From Jeongeupia sp. USM3 (GTDB lineage: Bacteria > Pseudomonadota > Gammaproteobacteria > Burkholderiales > Chitinibacteraceae): DNA of 64,000 bases. Position numbers and translations under genes: made by a program. Where the stretch lies: contig NZ_CP017668.1 in assembly GCF_001808185.1 (NCBI RefSeq), forward strand, positions 2,604,001 through 2,668,000. The letters are read 5' to 3'. The first letter of the stretch is position 1. Every line of letters begins with the position of its first letter. The notes beneath the pieces were generated by a model. It was given only the letters and a program-made list of their open reading frames with translations. It searched no databases and was not told the origin of the DNA. Of this stretch, positions 8,538 through 18,279 are shown piece by piece.

Positions 8538-8573
8538 AAAAAAAACGGCGCGTGTGGAACGCGCCGTTTTTTT
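8538..8573. terminator. Bidirectional intrinsic terminator
   Basis: Stem CGGCGCG (8546-8552) pairs with CGCGCCG (8560-8566), flanked by eight A on the left and seven T on the right. It can serve both convergent genes. Confidence 0.9.
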
Positions 8574-8589
8574 CGTCTGAGGCGGACGC

Positions 8590-10440
<1,851 letters not shown>

Positions 10441-10729
10441 GCGTGCTCCTTGGATCAAGGCAGGAGTCGCCGCCGGCTTGTGGCCGGGGCGACCCGTCTA
10501 TTGCGAGAGCCTGTTGGCTGGCCATAGGTTACGCGAAACCATGGCCGGGCTTGCAGCCCAACTTGTATCTGACCGGGGGGCGGATGAAATGTTCGTCAAT
10601 CGGGCAATCCGGGCATAAATTCAGGGTGTTGCACGGCGATTAATACTGAGTTTCCTCAGTGAACCCGGCCCGCCCGGCGCAGTACACTCGCCGGTTCCGT
10701 ACCTCCTTTCAACCTGTGGGACACCTATC

Positions 10730-12091
10730 TTGGATGACACAACCCAACACGACGGCCTGAAGCGCGGGCTGAAGAACCGCCACATCCAGCTGATCGCGCT
10801 CGGCGGCGCCATCGGCACCGGGCTTTTCCTCGGTTCGGCCAGCGTACTCAAGGCTGCCGGCCCGTCGATGATCCTCGGTTACGGCATCGGCGGCATCATC
10901 GCCTTCATGATCATGCGCCAGCTCGGCGAGATGGTCGCGCAGGAGCCGGTTGCCGGTTCGTTCAGCCACTTCGCCTACAAGTACTGGGGCGACTTCCCCG
11001 GCTTCCTGTCGGGCTGGAACTACTGGGTGCTGTACGTGCTGGTGAGCATGGCCGAGCTGACCGCGGTCGGCGTCTATGTCCAGTACTGGTGGCCCGGGGT
11101 GCCGACCTGGCTGTCGGCGCTGGTGTTCTTCGCCATCATCAATGCGATCAACCTCGCCAACGTCAAGCTCTACGGCGAGGCCGAGTTCTGGTTCGCGATC
11201 ATCAAGGTTGCCGCCATCGTCGGCATGATCGTCTTCGGCGGCTATCTGCTCGCGTCGGGCAACGGCGGGCCGCAGGCGTCGGTCACCAACCTGTGGAACG
11301 ACGGCGGCTTCTTCCCGCACGGCTTCTCGGGCCTGTTCTGGATGCTTGCGATCATCATGTTCTCGTTCGGCGGGCTCGAGCTGATCGGCATCACCGCGGC
11401 CGAGGCCGACGATCCGCAGAAGAGCATCCCGAAGGCGGTCAATCAGGTCATTTACCGGATCCTGATCTTCTACATCGGCGCGCTGACCATCCTGCTGTCG
11501 CTGTTCCCGTGGAACCAGGTCGCCCAGGGCGGCAGCCCCTTCGTGATGATCTTCGAGCAGATCGGCTCGGGCTGGGTGGCCACGGTGCTCAACGTCGTGG
11601 TGCTGACCGCCGCGCTGTCGGTCTACAACAGCGGCGTCTACGCCAACAGCCGCATGCTCTACGGCCTGGCGAAGCAGGGCAACGCGCCGAAGTCGCTCGC
11701 CCGCGTCGACCCGCGCGGCGTGCCGGTGCTGGCGATCGCGCTGTCGGGGCTGGCAACGTTCTCCTGTGTGGTGATCAACTACCTGATCCCGGCCGAGGCG
11801 CTCGGCGTGCTGATGGCGCTGGTCGTCGCCGCGCTGGTGCTCAACTGGGGGCTGATCAGCCTGACCCACCTGAAATTCCGCAAGGCGATGAACGCCAAGG
11901 GCGAGAAGCTGGTGTTCAGGTCGTTCTGGTTCCCGCTGTCCAACTGGATCTGCCTCGCCTTCATGGCGATGATCATCGTCATCCTCGCGATGACGCCGGG
12001 CATGAACGTCTCGGTCTGGCTGATGCCGGTGTGGCTGCTGTTCATGTGGGGCGGCTACGTGATCAAGCAGCGTCGCGCGGCGGCCCGCTGA
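10730..12091 (+). CDS. aroP: Aromatic amino-acid permease AroP
   Basis: 453 residues of an APC-superfamily permease with about twelve membrane helices. The opening LKRGLKNRHIQLIALGGAIG, then GTGLFLGSAS, and EPVAGSFSHFAYKYWG match enterobacterial AroP nearly word for word, as do FSFGGLELIGITAAEA and ALSVYNSGVYANSRML. The expected substrates are Phe, Tyr and Trp, taken up with protons. The start is TTG at 10730; only a weak purine run precedes it, but the length agrees with the family (about 457). The promoter lies in the gap shared with the divergent ABC exporter. A strong terminator follows. Confidence 0.9.
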   Translation: MDDTTQHDGLKRGLKNRHIQLIALGGAIGTGLFLGSASVLKAAGPSMILGYGIGGIIAFMIMRQLGEMVAQEPVAGSFSHFAYKYWGDFPGFLSGWNYWVLYVLVSMAELTAVGVYVQYWWPGVPTWLSALVFFAIINAINLANVKLYGEAEFWFAIIKVAAIVGMIVFGGYLLASGNGGPQASVTNLWNDGGFFPHGFSGLFWMLAIIMFSFGGLELIGITAAEADDPQKSIPKAVNQVIYRILIFYIGALTILLSLFPWNQVAQGGSPFVMIFEQIGSGWVATVLNVVVLTAALSVYNSGVYANSRMLYGLAKQGNAPKSLARVDPRGVPVLAIALSGLATFSCVVINYLIPAEALGVLMALVVAALVLNWGLISLTHLKFRKAMNAKGEKLVFRSFWFPLSNWICLAFMAMIIVILAMTPGMNVSVWLMPVWLLFMWGGYVIKQRRAAAR

Positions 12092-12114
12092 CCGCCAAGA
12101 CGGAACGAGGATGC

Positions 12115-12146
12115 AAAAAAAAAGGGGGACGCTGTCCCCCTTTTTT
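12115..12146. terminator. Bidirectional intrinsic terminator
   Basis: GGGGGAC (12124-12130) pairs with GTCCCCC (12134-12140), with nine A before and six T after. It lies between aroP and the convergent lipoprotein gene. Confidence 0.92.
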
Positions 12147-12162
12147 CTTTCCGGACTGCCGG

Positions 12163-12816
12163 TCAGCTGCCGAGTTTCTGCTTCGTGGCCTTGCCGTAGT
12201 CGGCGAGCGCCTTCTGGATGATCTCGACCCAGTTGCCGTCCGCCGCCGTCTGGTAGTCGTCGTCGGCCTTGATCGAGATGACTTCGAGGCGGGCGTCGCC
12301 CGGCCGGGTGATCTCGATGTCGGTCGCCACCTCGGCGCTCAGCGTGATCGCGAGGAAGCCCGGGTTGAACCAGGCCCAGAGCTTGTCGACATTGACGTCG
12401 ACGATATAGGTGTCGCGGGTGACCTTGTCCTTGTCGCCGACGAGGGTGTAGCCGCTCTCGATCAGCGCCTTTTCCAGCGTCTGCCGCACCAGCAGGGTCG
12501 CGGTCTGCCCCGGCGCCAGCAACACGTCGCCGAGCGCCTTGCCGTAGCTGTTGCGCTTGCGCGCGACGGCGCGTGCCTTGATGTCGTCGCCCATGGCCTC
12601 GGATGGATCGAGCGACGGGACGTTGGGCGCCTTCGGGGTGGCCTCGAAAACGCGCTTGTCGTTGACCGCGTTGATGTAGACCGTTTTGCCGTTCGGTGTC
12701 GCGGCGGCGCTGGCCGGGGCGGCGGGTACGGTGACGACGCTGCGGCTGGTGGCGCAGCCGCCGAGCAGCAGCAACACGGCAAGGGCAGGAATCAGGGTCA
12801 GGGATTTGAGTGGCAT
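12163..12816 (-). CDS. Putative lipoprotein, YajG-like
   Basis: 217 residues. The N-terminus has a lipoprotein signal peptide ending in the lipobox LGGC at about residues 18-21, so Cys21 should be lipidated and the protein anchored in the outer or inner membrane. The mature part contains INAVNDKRVFE, then a motif like the P-G-Q-T-x-T-L-L-V-R-Q-T-L-x-K-A-L segment of YajG-type lipoproteins and an alpha/beta C-terminus. YajG family members have no firmly established role. The gene converges on aroP and is separated from it by a strong terminator. Confidence 0.65.
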   Translation of the reverse strand: MPLKSLTLIPALAVLLLLGGCATSRSVVTVPAAPASAAATPNGKTVYINAVNDKRVFEATPKAPNVPSLDPSEAMGDDIKARAVARKRNSYGKALGDVLLAPGQTATLLVRQTLEKALIESGYTLVGDKDKVTRDTYIVDVNVDKLWAWFNPGFLAITLSAEVATDIEITRPGDARLEVISIKADDDYQTAADGNWVEIIQKALADYGKATKQKLGS

Positions 12817-13075
12817 GGGCGGAATCGCAGGAGGGTTCGAAATTGCGCCGCTGCGCGGCGCGCGAGCCCAGGATGGTACGCGCAGTCATTCTTCTTTATG
12901 ACTACGGTGGTAAGTAATGTGGCGAAAATGCCGCCATACGCCGTACTGGCGATGCATGTTTACTGACATGCGACGCGAGTGCTTACGTGTCAAACGTCAC
13001 TGTCCGGGAAGGACGCCGCGTGAGATCGGCCGCGGGCCGGAATAATGGCTTGTCCTCCGACCGAGCGAGCCCGTC

Positions 13076-13825
13076 ATGCTGCAGTTGATCGACCATCCCG
13101 ATGCCATTCGTGAAATCAGGCTGGCGCGCGCGCCGGTCAACGCGCTCGACCCGGCGCTGATCCGCGCGATCCGCCATGCGGTCGAGGCCGCGCCGGCCGA
13201 CGGTGTCGCCGGGCTGGTGCTATCGGGCGCACCGGGGATGTTCAGCGCCGGACTCGACGTGCCGAGCCTGCTCGCGCTCGACCGGGAAGCACTGATGCCG
13301 GTCTGGGCCGACTTCTTCGGCATTTTCGCTGCAATCGCCCGCTCGCCGATTCCGGTGGTCGCCGCGATCACCGGCCACAGCCCGGCCGGCGGCGCGGTGA
13401 TGGCGATCCATTGCGACTACCGGGTGATGGCGGCCGGCGACTTCCGCATCGGCCTCAACGAGGTGCAGGTGGGGCTGGTCGTGCCCGAGTGTCTGCAACT
13501 GGCGCTGCGCCGGCTGGTGGGCCCGCGCCACGCCGAGCAGTTGATGGTCGCCGGCGCGATGATCCCGGCACAGCGCGCGGTGGAGATCGGCATGGTCGAC
13601 GAACTGGCGGCGACGGACGACGTCGTGCCGCAAGCCATCGGCTGGCTGCGGCAAAGGCTGGCGCTGCCGCGGCAGGCAATGTTGGCGACCCGCGCGATCG
13701 CCCGCGCCGACCTGCACGCCGCCTACGCCGGGCCGATGCCGCTGGCCGACGTGCAGGCGCGCTGGTGGTCCGACGAGACGCAGGCGACGATGAAGGCGCT
13801 GGTCGCGCGGCTGAAAAGCCGATAA
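13076..13825 (+). CDS. Enoyl-CoA hydratase/isomerase (crotonase) family protein
   Basis: 249 residues. The crotonase core is visible: the oxyanion-hole segment FSAGLDVPSL near residue 57 and the second one, AITGHSPAGGAVMAIHCDYR, near residue 100. The active-site Glu region is LNEVQVGLVVPE. The C-terminal helices end in MKALVARLKSR. Such enzymes hydrate, isomerise or otherwise rearrange acyl-CoA thioesters, often in fatty-acid oxidation; the substrate cannot be read from the sequence. The two expected catalytic acids are not both obvious, so an isomerase is as likely as a hydratase. It stands alone, converging on the large membrane protein gene with only 4 bp between. Confidence 0.85.
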   Translation: MLQLIDHPDAIREIRLARAPVNALDPALIRAIRHAVEAAPADGVAGLVLSGAPGMFSAGLDVPSLLALDREALMPVWADFFGIFAAIARSPIPVVAAITGHSPAGGAVMAIHCDYRVMAAGDFRIGLNEVQVGLVVPECLQLALRRLVGPRHAEQLMVAGAMIPAQRAVEIGMVDELAATDDVVPQAIGWLRQRLALPRQAMLATRAIARADLHAAYAGPMPLADVQARWWSDETQATMKALVARLKSR

Positions 13826-13829
13826 GCCT

Positions 13830-16235
13830 TCAGTTATCGAAACTGAGGCGCTGCCAGTAGTGCTTCCGGTGCAGCTCGCTTTGCGGCAGCCAGCGGCCGT
13901 GGCATTCGTGCAGCGTTTCTGCCGGTGCTTGCAGCATGTCCGCCAAGCTGAGTGAAAAGCGCTGCAGTTGTTCCGGGGCGGTTTCACTTCCCACGGCAAA
14001 GTCGAGCCGCCCGGAAAACCGTTCGAAGCGCGGCAAGCAGCCGAGGCCCTCTTTGTAGCGCCGCAGCGTTTTGGCTTGGGTGTCCAGCAGCATCAGCCGC
14101 CATTCGTCCTCCGCCAGTCCGGCTTCGGCGTGGCGGCTCACGTAGCGCGTCAGTGCCAGGTAGCGGCCGTCGTCGGACCAGATCATCGCCGGCCCGATAT
14201 TCGCAAGACCGCAGCCCGAGGCGGTGAGCAGGTAGCCGTCGATATTGACCGTGATCCGCTCGTCGTCCGCTGGAAAAATCGTTGTTTCATCGAACCCGAA
14301 AGCCGCCGCGGAATCGGCGGGTGCCGGTGCCGAGTAGGCAAAGTGGCCTTGGGTGAGCGAGTCCGGCGGCGACTGGATGGGACGCAGCCGGGGCCGGCAG
14401 GTCCAGCCGTCGTCACCGCGCAAGAGGCATTCCTGTTCGTAATACAGCCGGGATGCCTTGCGGGGCTGAAGGAAGGCGTGGGCGAGCTCGGCGGGCGGCA
14501 GCGCTTCGTCAAAGCGCCGCAACAGGCCGGGGTCGCCCTGGCCCGGTCCGGTGATCTCCGGTGCGTCGTGCCGGCCGAGCAGGTGAAACACGTGCAGTTG
14601 CTGCTGGATGAAGCCTTGCAGCTGGACCCCGGGCAAGGGTTGGGCGACCCAGTGCAGTTCCTTGGTCGTCACGTCGGCAATCACGAGCCGGGACGGAACG
14701 GCCGGCGCATCGGCGAACGCGACCAGCGCGACGTAGCGGCCGCAATCGGAGACGCGGTGGTCGATCAGCCATTCGCCTTCGAGCGCCCATTCGCCGATGC
14801 GGCAGCGATAAGCGCCCAGTGTGCCGTCGCCACTGTCCCGCAGCCAGCGCCAGCCGACCCGACGGCCGTCCGGTAGCGGCTGGCTTTCGAGGGCGCAGGC
14901 ATCGCGTCCTCCAGGGCCATCGAGCGGCAACAGAATGTCCAGCTCGCACGCGCCGACCTCCGCGGTGATCACCCGGCCGTCGTCGCCGAAGCCGAGCGTC
15001 AGCGGCAGCGACCAAGGGTAGCCGGACAAACGGCCGTGGTCGCCGCGGCTCAGCTCGGGAGTGGAGAGCGACAGCCGGAAGCGCGCTACGTCGTGTTCGA
15101 GCGCGACGACGCCTGCGATCCCCCCGTGGGGTTCCCGGTTGAGTGATTGCCATGGCTCGGCCAGTTGCCGTAGCGCCTTGCCGGACTCCCAGAGCCAGTA
15201 CGTGCATTCTGCCGTTCTGGCCCAGGCCGTGCGGCAGACAAAGGCCTGGCCGTCGCTGCTCCAGACCAGCTCGGGGTCGGTATGGGCAAGCAGCAGGCCA
15301 CTGGCTTGGCCGTCGATCCGGAGCTCGTCTCTGGGGCGCCGCAACGGTTCCAGCGGCTCGTCGAGCGCGGCCAGCGATTCCGGCAGCCAGAGGTGTGTGC
15401 TCAGCCGGGCGCCGTGGCTCTTCAGAGTTCGCGGCTCGAGGTCGATGCCGTCTAGCGCATCCTCAGGGACCCACAGATCGCGGATCTGGACCAGCGGAAT
15501 GGCCTGGGTGCCGGCAAGCAGCGTGGCGATGTCGACCTGAAACGCGCGGTCGTCGGTCAGGGGGCTGCAGCGGCCGTAGAGCGTGGTGTTGCTGACGTGG
15601 TCCAGTTCCCAGAAGCGCTCGTCGCGGCAGTGGTAGAGCCGGCGTTCGGCGCGATCGAAGGCCAGCAACTGCCATGCGCCACGGCTCGGCATCGGTGAAA
15701 CGAAATAGCGGCCGTCGCTGGAAAAGCGCGCCGACGGCGACGCGCCTTCGAGGACGCAGTAATCGAGCAGGTAGGTGAGGACTTGCGGCCCGCCCATCGC
15801 AATTTCGCCGTGGTCGAGGACGCGCAGCGGTACGCCTTCCGGCGTTCGGTATGGTTCGTCGCCACCCCAGGCACTACCGCCTTTGGGCAGGTTCGGCATG
15901 TCCGGGCTCTGCTCCGCGGTCAGCGATTTGCTGGTGCGCAGCTTGAATCGGCGTTCGATCCACATCTGCGCAAACAGGCCTGCGACGAAAACGCCGAAGC
16001 CGGCCGCAACGCCGGAAATCAGGCCGGGCATTGCATCGGTCACGCCGAGCGCCAATCCGATCGTCCAGAAAAACTGGGCCTGCATGAAGCGCAACGATAC
16101 CGTGCCGTACCATCGCTGGCTTAGCAGCATCGAAACGGTAATGCCGAACCAGATGGCGAGTCCAGCGGCGGGCGACAGCTGGGCCGCGGCAGCGATCAGG
16201 ACAACGATCCAGCCAATCTCGGCGAGCGCCATCAT
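13830..16235 (-). CDS. Large membrane protein with C-terminal beta-propeller-like region, unknown function
   Basis: 801 residues if it starts at ATG 16235; the frame is open into the upstream gene and a GTG at 16274 is an alternative. The first about 100 residues hold three or four hydrophobic helices, followed by a basic flank (ERRFKLRTSK). The rest is soluble and Trp/Asp-rich. At least four segments share the S-x-D-G-R-Y pattern: FSSDGRYFVS, WSSDGQAFVC, SDCGRYVALV and WSDDGRYLAL. That pattern suggests blades of a beta-propeller (TolB/WD40-like). I do not recognise the family. It may share a transcript with the DUF808 gene upstream, with 68 bp between. Confidence 0.65.
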   Translation of the reverse strand: MMALAEIGWIVVLIAAAAQLSPAAGLAIWFGITVSMLLSQRWYGTVSLRFMQAQFFWTIGLALGVTDAMPGLISGVAAGFGVFVAGLFAQMWIERRFKLRTSKSLTAEQSPDMPNLPKGGSAWGGDEPYRTPEGVPLRVLDHGEIAMGGPQVLTYLLDYCVLEGASPSARFSSDGRYFVSPMPSRGAWQLLAFDRAERRLYHCRDERFWELDHVSNTTLYGRCSPLTDDRAFQVDIATLLAGTQAIPLVQIRDLWVPEDALDGIDLEPRTLKSHGARLSTHLWLPESLAALDEPLEPLRRPRDELRIDGQASGLLLAHTDPELVWSSDGQAFVCRTAWARTAECTYWLWESGKALRQLAEPWQSLNREPHGGIAGVVALEHDVARFRLSLSTPELSRGDHGRLSGYPWSLPLTLGFGDDGRVITAEVGACELDILLPLDGPGGRDACALESQPLPDGRRVGWRWLRDSGDGTLGAYRCRIGEWALEGEWLIDHRVSDCGRYVALVAFADAPAVPSRLVIADVTTKELHWVAQPLPGVQLQGFIQQQLHVFHLLGRHDAPEITGPGQGDPGLLRRFDEALPPAELAHAFLQPRKASRLYYEQECLLRGDDGWTCRPRLRPIQSPPDSLTQGHFAYSAPAPADSAAAFGFDETTIFPADDERITVNIDGYLLTASGCGLANIGPAMIWSDDGRYLALTRYVSRHAEAGLAEDEWRLMLLDTQAKTLRRYKEGLGCLPRFERFSGRLDFAVGSETAPEQLQRFSLSLADMLQAPAETLHECHGRWLPQSELHRKHYWQRLSFDN

Positions 16236-16303
16236 CAACAGGCCGCCGGTGGATTCGCCGTTGCGGGTCGGCACGGTTGCGCCTGCACTTGCATTGACGT
16301 TGG

Positions 16304-17224
16304 TCAGGCCGCCTTGGGCTTGAACGCGCCGGCAAGCTTGCCGAACAGCGACACCGCGCCGAGCACCACTGCGCCGGCGACGATGCCGAACAGGCCGTTG
16401 AGCAGCGTCGGGACGATGAAACCGAGCGGGCCGCTGGCAGCGGCGGCGGCTTCGATTGCGTGGTGGACCGCCGGCAGGCCGTGGGCGAGGATGCCGCCGC
16501 CGACGAGGAACATCGCGGCGGTGCCGATGACGGTCAGCGATTTCATCAGCCACGGCGCAAAGCCGAGCAGACCGCGGCCAAAGGCGCGGACGATGCCGCT
16601 CCGGCCGGTCCGCTCGAGGTAGAGGCCGGCATCGTCGAGCTTGACGATGGCGGCGACGAAACCGTAGACGCCGACGGTCATGATCGTGGCAATGCCGGCG
16701 AGTACGGCGACCTGGGTGCCGAAGCTGGCGCCGGCGACGGTGCCGAGCGCGATGACGATGATCTCGGCCGACAGCACGAAATCGGTGCGGACCGCGCCCT
16801 TGATCTTGTCCTTTTCAAACGCGACGAGGTCGATGGCCGGGTCGGCGAGCGCTTCGAGGTGCTCGGCGTGCTCGGCCGCGTGGTTGCGGTGCAGCAGCTT
16901 GTGCGCGAGTTTCTCGACGCCCTCGAAGCACAGGTAGGCGCCGCCGATCATCAAGAGCGGAATCACCGCCCACGGCGCGAACGCGCTGATCGCCAGTGCC
17001 GCCGGCACCAGGATCAGCTTGTTGCGCACCGAGCCCTTGGCGACGGCCCAGACGACCGGCAGTTCGCGGTCGGCGCGCACGCCCGACACCTGCTCGGCGT
17101 TCAGCGCCAGATCGTCGCCGAGCACGCCGGCGGTCTTCTTCGCGGCGACCTTGGTCATCACGGCGACGTCGTCGAGGACGGAGGCAATATCGTCGATCAA
17201 GGCCAGTAGGCTGGTTCCTGCCAT
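16304..17224 (-). CDS. yedI: DUF808 membrane protein, YedI-like
   Basis: 306 residues. The N-terminus MAGTSLLALIDDIASVLDDV and the segments GVLGDDLALNAEQVSG and GGAYLCFEGVEKLAHKLLH are hallmarks of the DUF808/YedI family. About seven hydrophobic stretches follow, so it is an inner-membrane protein. Function is not established for the family. It lies upstream of the 801-residue membrane protein on the same strand, suggesting co-transcription, and diverges from the S4-domain gene. Confidence 0.88.
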   Translation of the reverse strand: MAGTSLLALIDDIASVLDDVAVMTKVAAKKTAGVLGDDLALNAEQVSGVRADRELPVVWAVAKGSVRNKLILVPAALAISAFAPWAVIPLLMIGGAYLCFEGVEKLAHKLLHRNHAAEHAEHLEALADPAIDLVAFEKDKIKGAVRTDFVLSAEIIVIALGTVAGASFGTQVAVLAGIATIMTVGVYGFVAAIVKLDDAGLYLERTGRSGIVRAFGRGLLGFAPWLMKSLTVIGTAAMFLVGGGILAHGLPAVHHAIEAAAAASGPLGFIVPTLLNGLFGIVAGAVVLGAVSLFGKLAGAFKPKAA

Positions 17225-17363
17225 TGCGGTATTCCTGTTCGGGTGAGGGGCATGCGGTCGGGATGCGTATTATGCGCGATCGGCCTGGCGTCGCCAGTGC
17301 CTTGCGGCGGCGAGTTGGCCGGCGCGTTAGAATCGCGGTTTAACTCCTGCCATCGGGCCTGCC

Positions 17364-17600
17364 ATGCAAACGCTGGAAGTCGAAATCTACGACGAATACA
17401 TCGCACTGAACGACCTGTTGAAACTGTGTGGCGTCGTCGACAGCGGCGCGGCCGGCAAGGCGCTGGTCGCCAGCGGCGCGGTGATGGTGAACGGCGTGCA
17501 GGAGCTGAGGAAGACCAACAAGATCCGCCCGGGCATGCAGGTGCAGGTCGACGATGCGGTGCTGATCCATGTCGTCGCCGGCAGCGAACAGCCCGACTGA
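17364..17600 (+). CDS. S4-domain RNA-binding protein, YbcJ-like
   Basis: 78 residues, essentially one S4 domain. The pattern I-A-L-N-D-L-L-K-L-x-G-V-V-x-S-G-A-A-G-K-A-L-V followed by G-x-V-M-V-N-G and E-x-R-K-T-N-K matches small YbcJ-type proteins, which bind structured RNA. It probably acts in the cytoplasm on ribosomal or other RNA; the target is unknown. It is a single-gene unit, read divergently from the DUF808 gene and closed by a strong terminator shared with the BON-domain gene. Confidence 0.85.
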   Translation: MQTLEVEIYDEYIALNDLLKLCGVVDSGAAGKALVASGAVMVNGVQELRKTNKIRPGMQVQVDDAVLIHVVAGSEQPD

Positions 17601-17622
17601 ACGATTCGCTCCGGAAAACAAA

Positions 17623-17649
17623 CGGCGTGCCTGCGGGCACGCCGTTTTT
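17623..17649. terminator. Intrinsic terminator
   Basis: CGGCGTGCC (17623-17631) pairs with GGCACGCCG (17636-17644) across a TGCG loop, followed by five T. It lies between convergent genes and has A-rich sequence on the other side, so it may work both ways. Confidence 0.88.
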
Positions 17650-17670
17650 GCATTCGCTGAGCCCGAGGTA

Positions 17671-17997
17671 TCAGTTCTTCGGCATCAGGTTGTTGTCGAC
17701 GTAACGGACGCCCTTGACCTTCTCGGCGATCATGCCTGCCTGCGCCATGTCCTGACCGGTGGCGACGCTGCCGTCGAGCTTCACGTCCTGGCCCTTGCCG
17801 CTGACCTTGATGTCGAAGCCCTTCAGCGACGGATCGGCGTCGAGTGCGGTCTTGACCGCGGTGGCGAGTGCGGCGTCCTTCAGTTCGGCCGGCTTGGCGG
17901 CGACGGCCGGCGCGGTGGTCTTTTCCGGCGCGGTGCTGCAGGCGGCGAGCGACAGGCCGAGTGCGGCGGCAAGGACTAGGGTAAGAGCGGTCTTCAT
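17671..17997 (-). CDS. BON-domain lipoprotein
   Basis: 108 residues from ATG 17997, chosen over the in-frame GTG at 18003 because AGGAG sits eight bases upstream of the ATG. The signal peptide ends in the lipobox LAAC, followed by a Thr/Ala/Pro-rich linker. One BON domain follows: DAALATAVKTALDADPSLKG, then I-x-V-x-x-x-G-x-D-V-K-L-D-G-S-V and the closing GVRYVDNNL. BON modules bind phospholipid or occur in osmotic-shock proteins such as OsmY. The protein is probably periplasmic and membrane-tethered, possibly involved in envelope stability. It converges on the S4-domain gene. Confidence 0.82.
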   Translation of the reverse strand: MKTALTLVLAAALGLSLAACSTAPEKTTAPAVAAKPAELKDAALATAVKTALDADPSLKGFDIKVSGKGQDVKLDGSVATGQDMAQAGMIAEKVKGVRYVDNNLMPKN

Positions 17998-18279
17998 GGG
18001 CACATCTCCTGAATGTCTATTGTTCTAGGCGCGGTGCGCCCGGTGAGCGCGATTGTGTTGCCGCCGTGTTGCAGGCAGATGAAAAGTCGAGGCGTCGGCG
18101 GTAGGGGGGACAGGCGTGCGTCACCCGGTGGGTGATGCGGGGCATTGCGCCTTGCAGAGGCTGATCCGGGATTTGAATTCTGTTGTTTCTGACGAATGAA
18201 TGGTGTTGATTGTAATCTGCATGAATGATCATTGAGTATGATGGCCTTCCGATCGTGGTTGCACTGAGGGGGCTATGCC

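Noticed and set aside
18206..18242. TTGATT and TATGAT as the autotransporter promoter
   Set aside because: Spacing is about 25 bases, too long for a sigma-70 pair.
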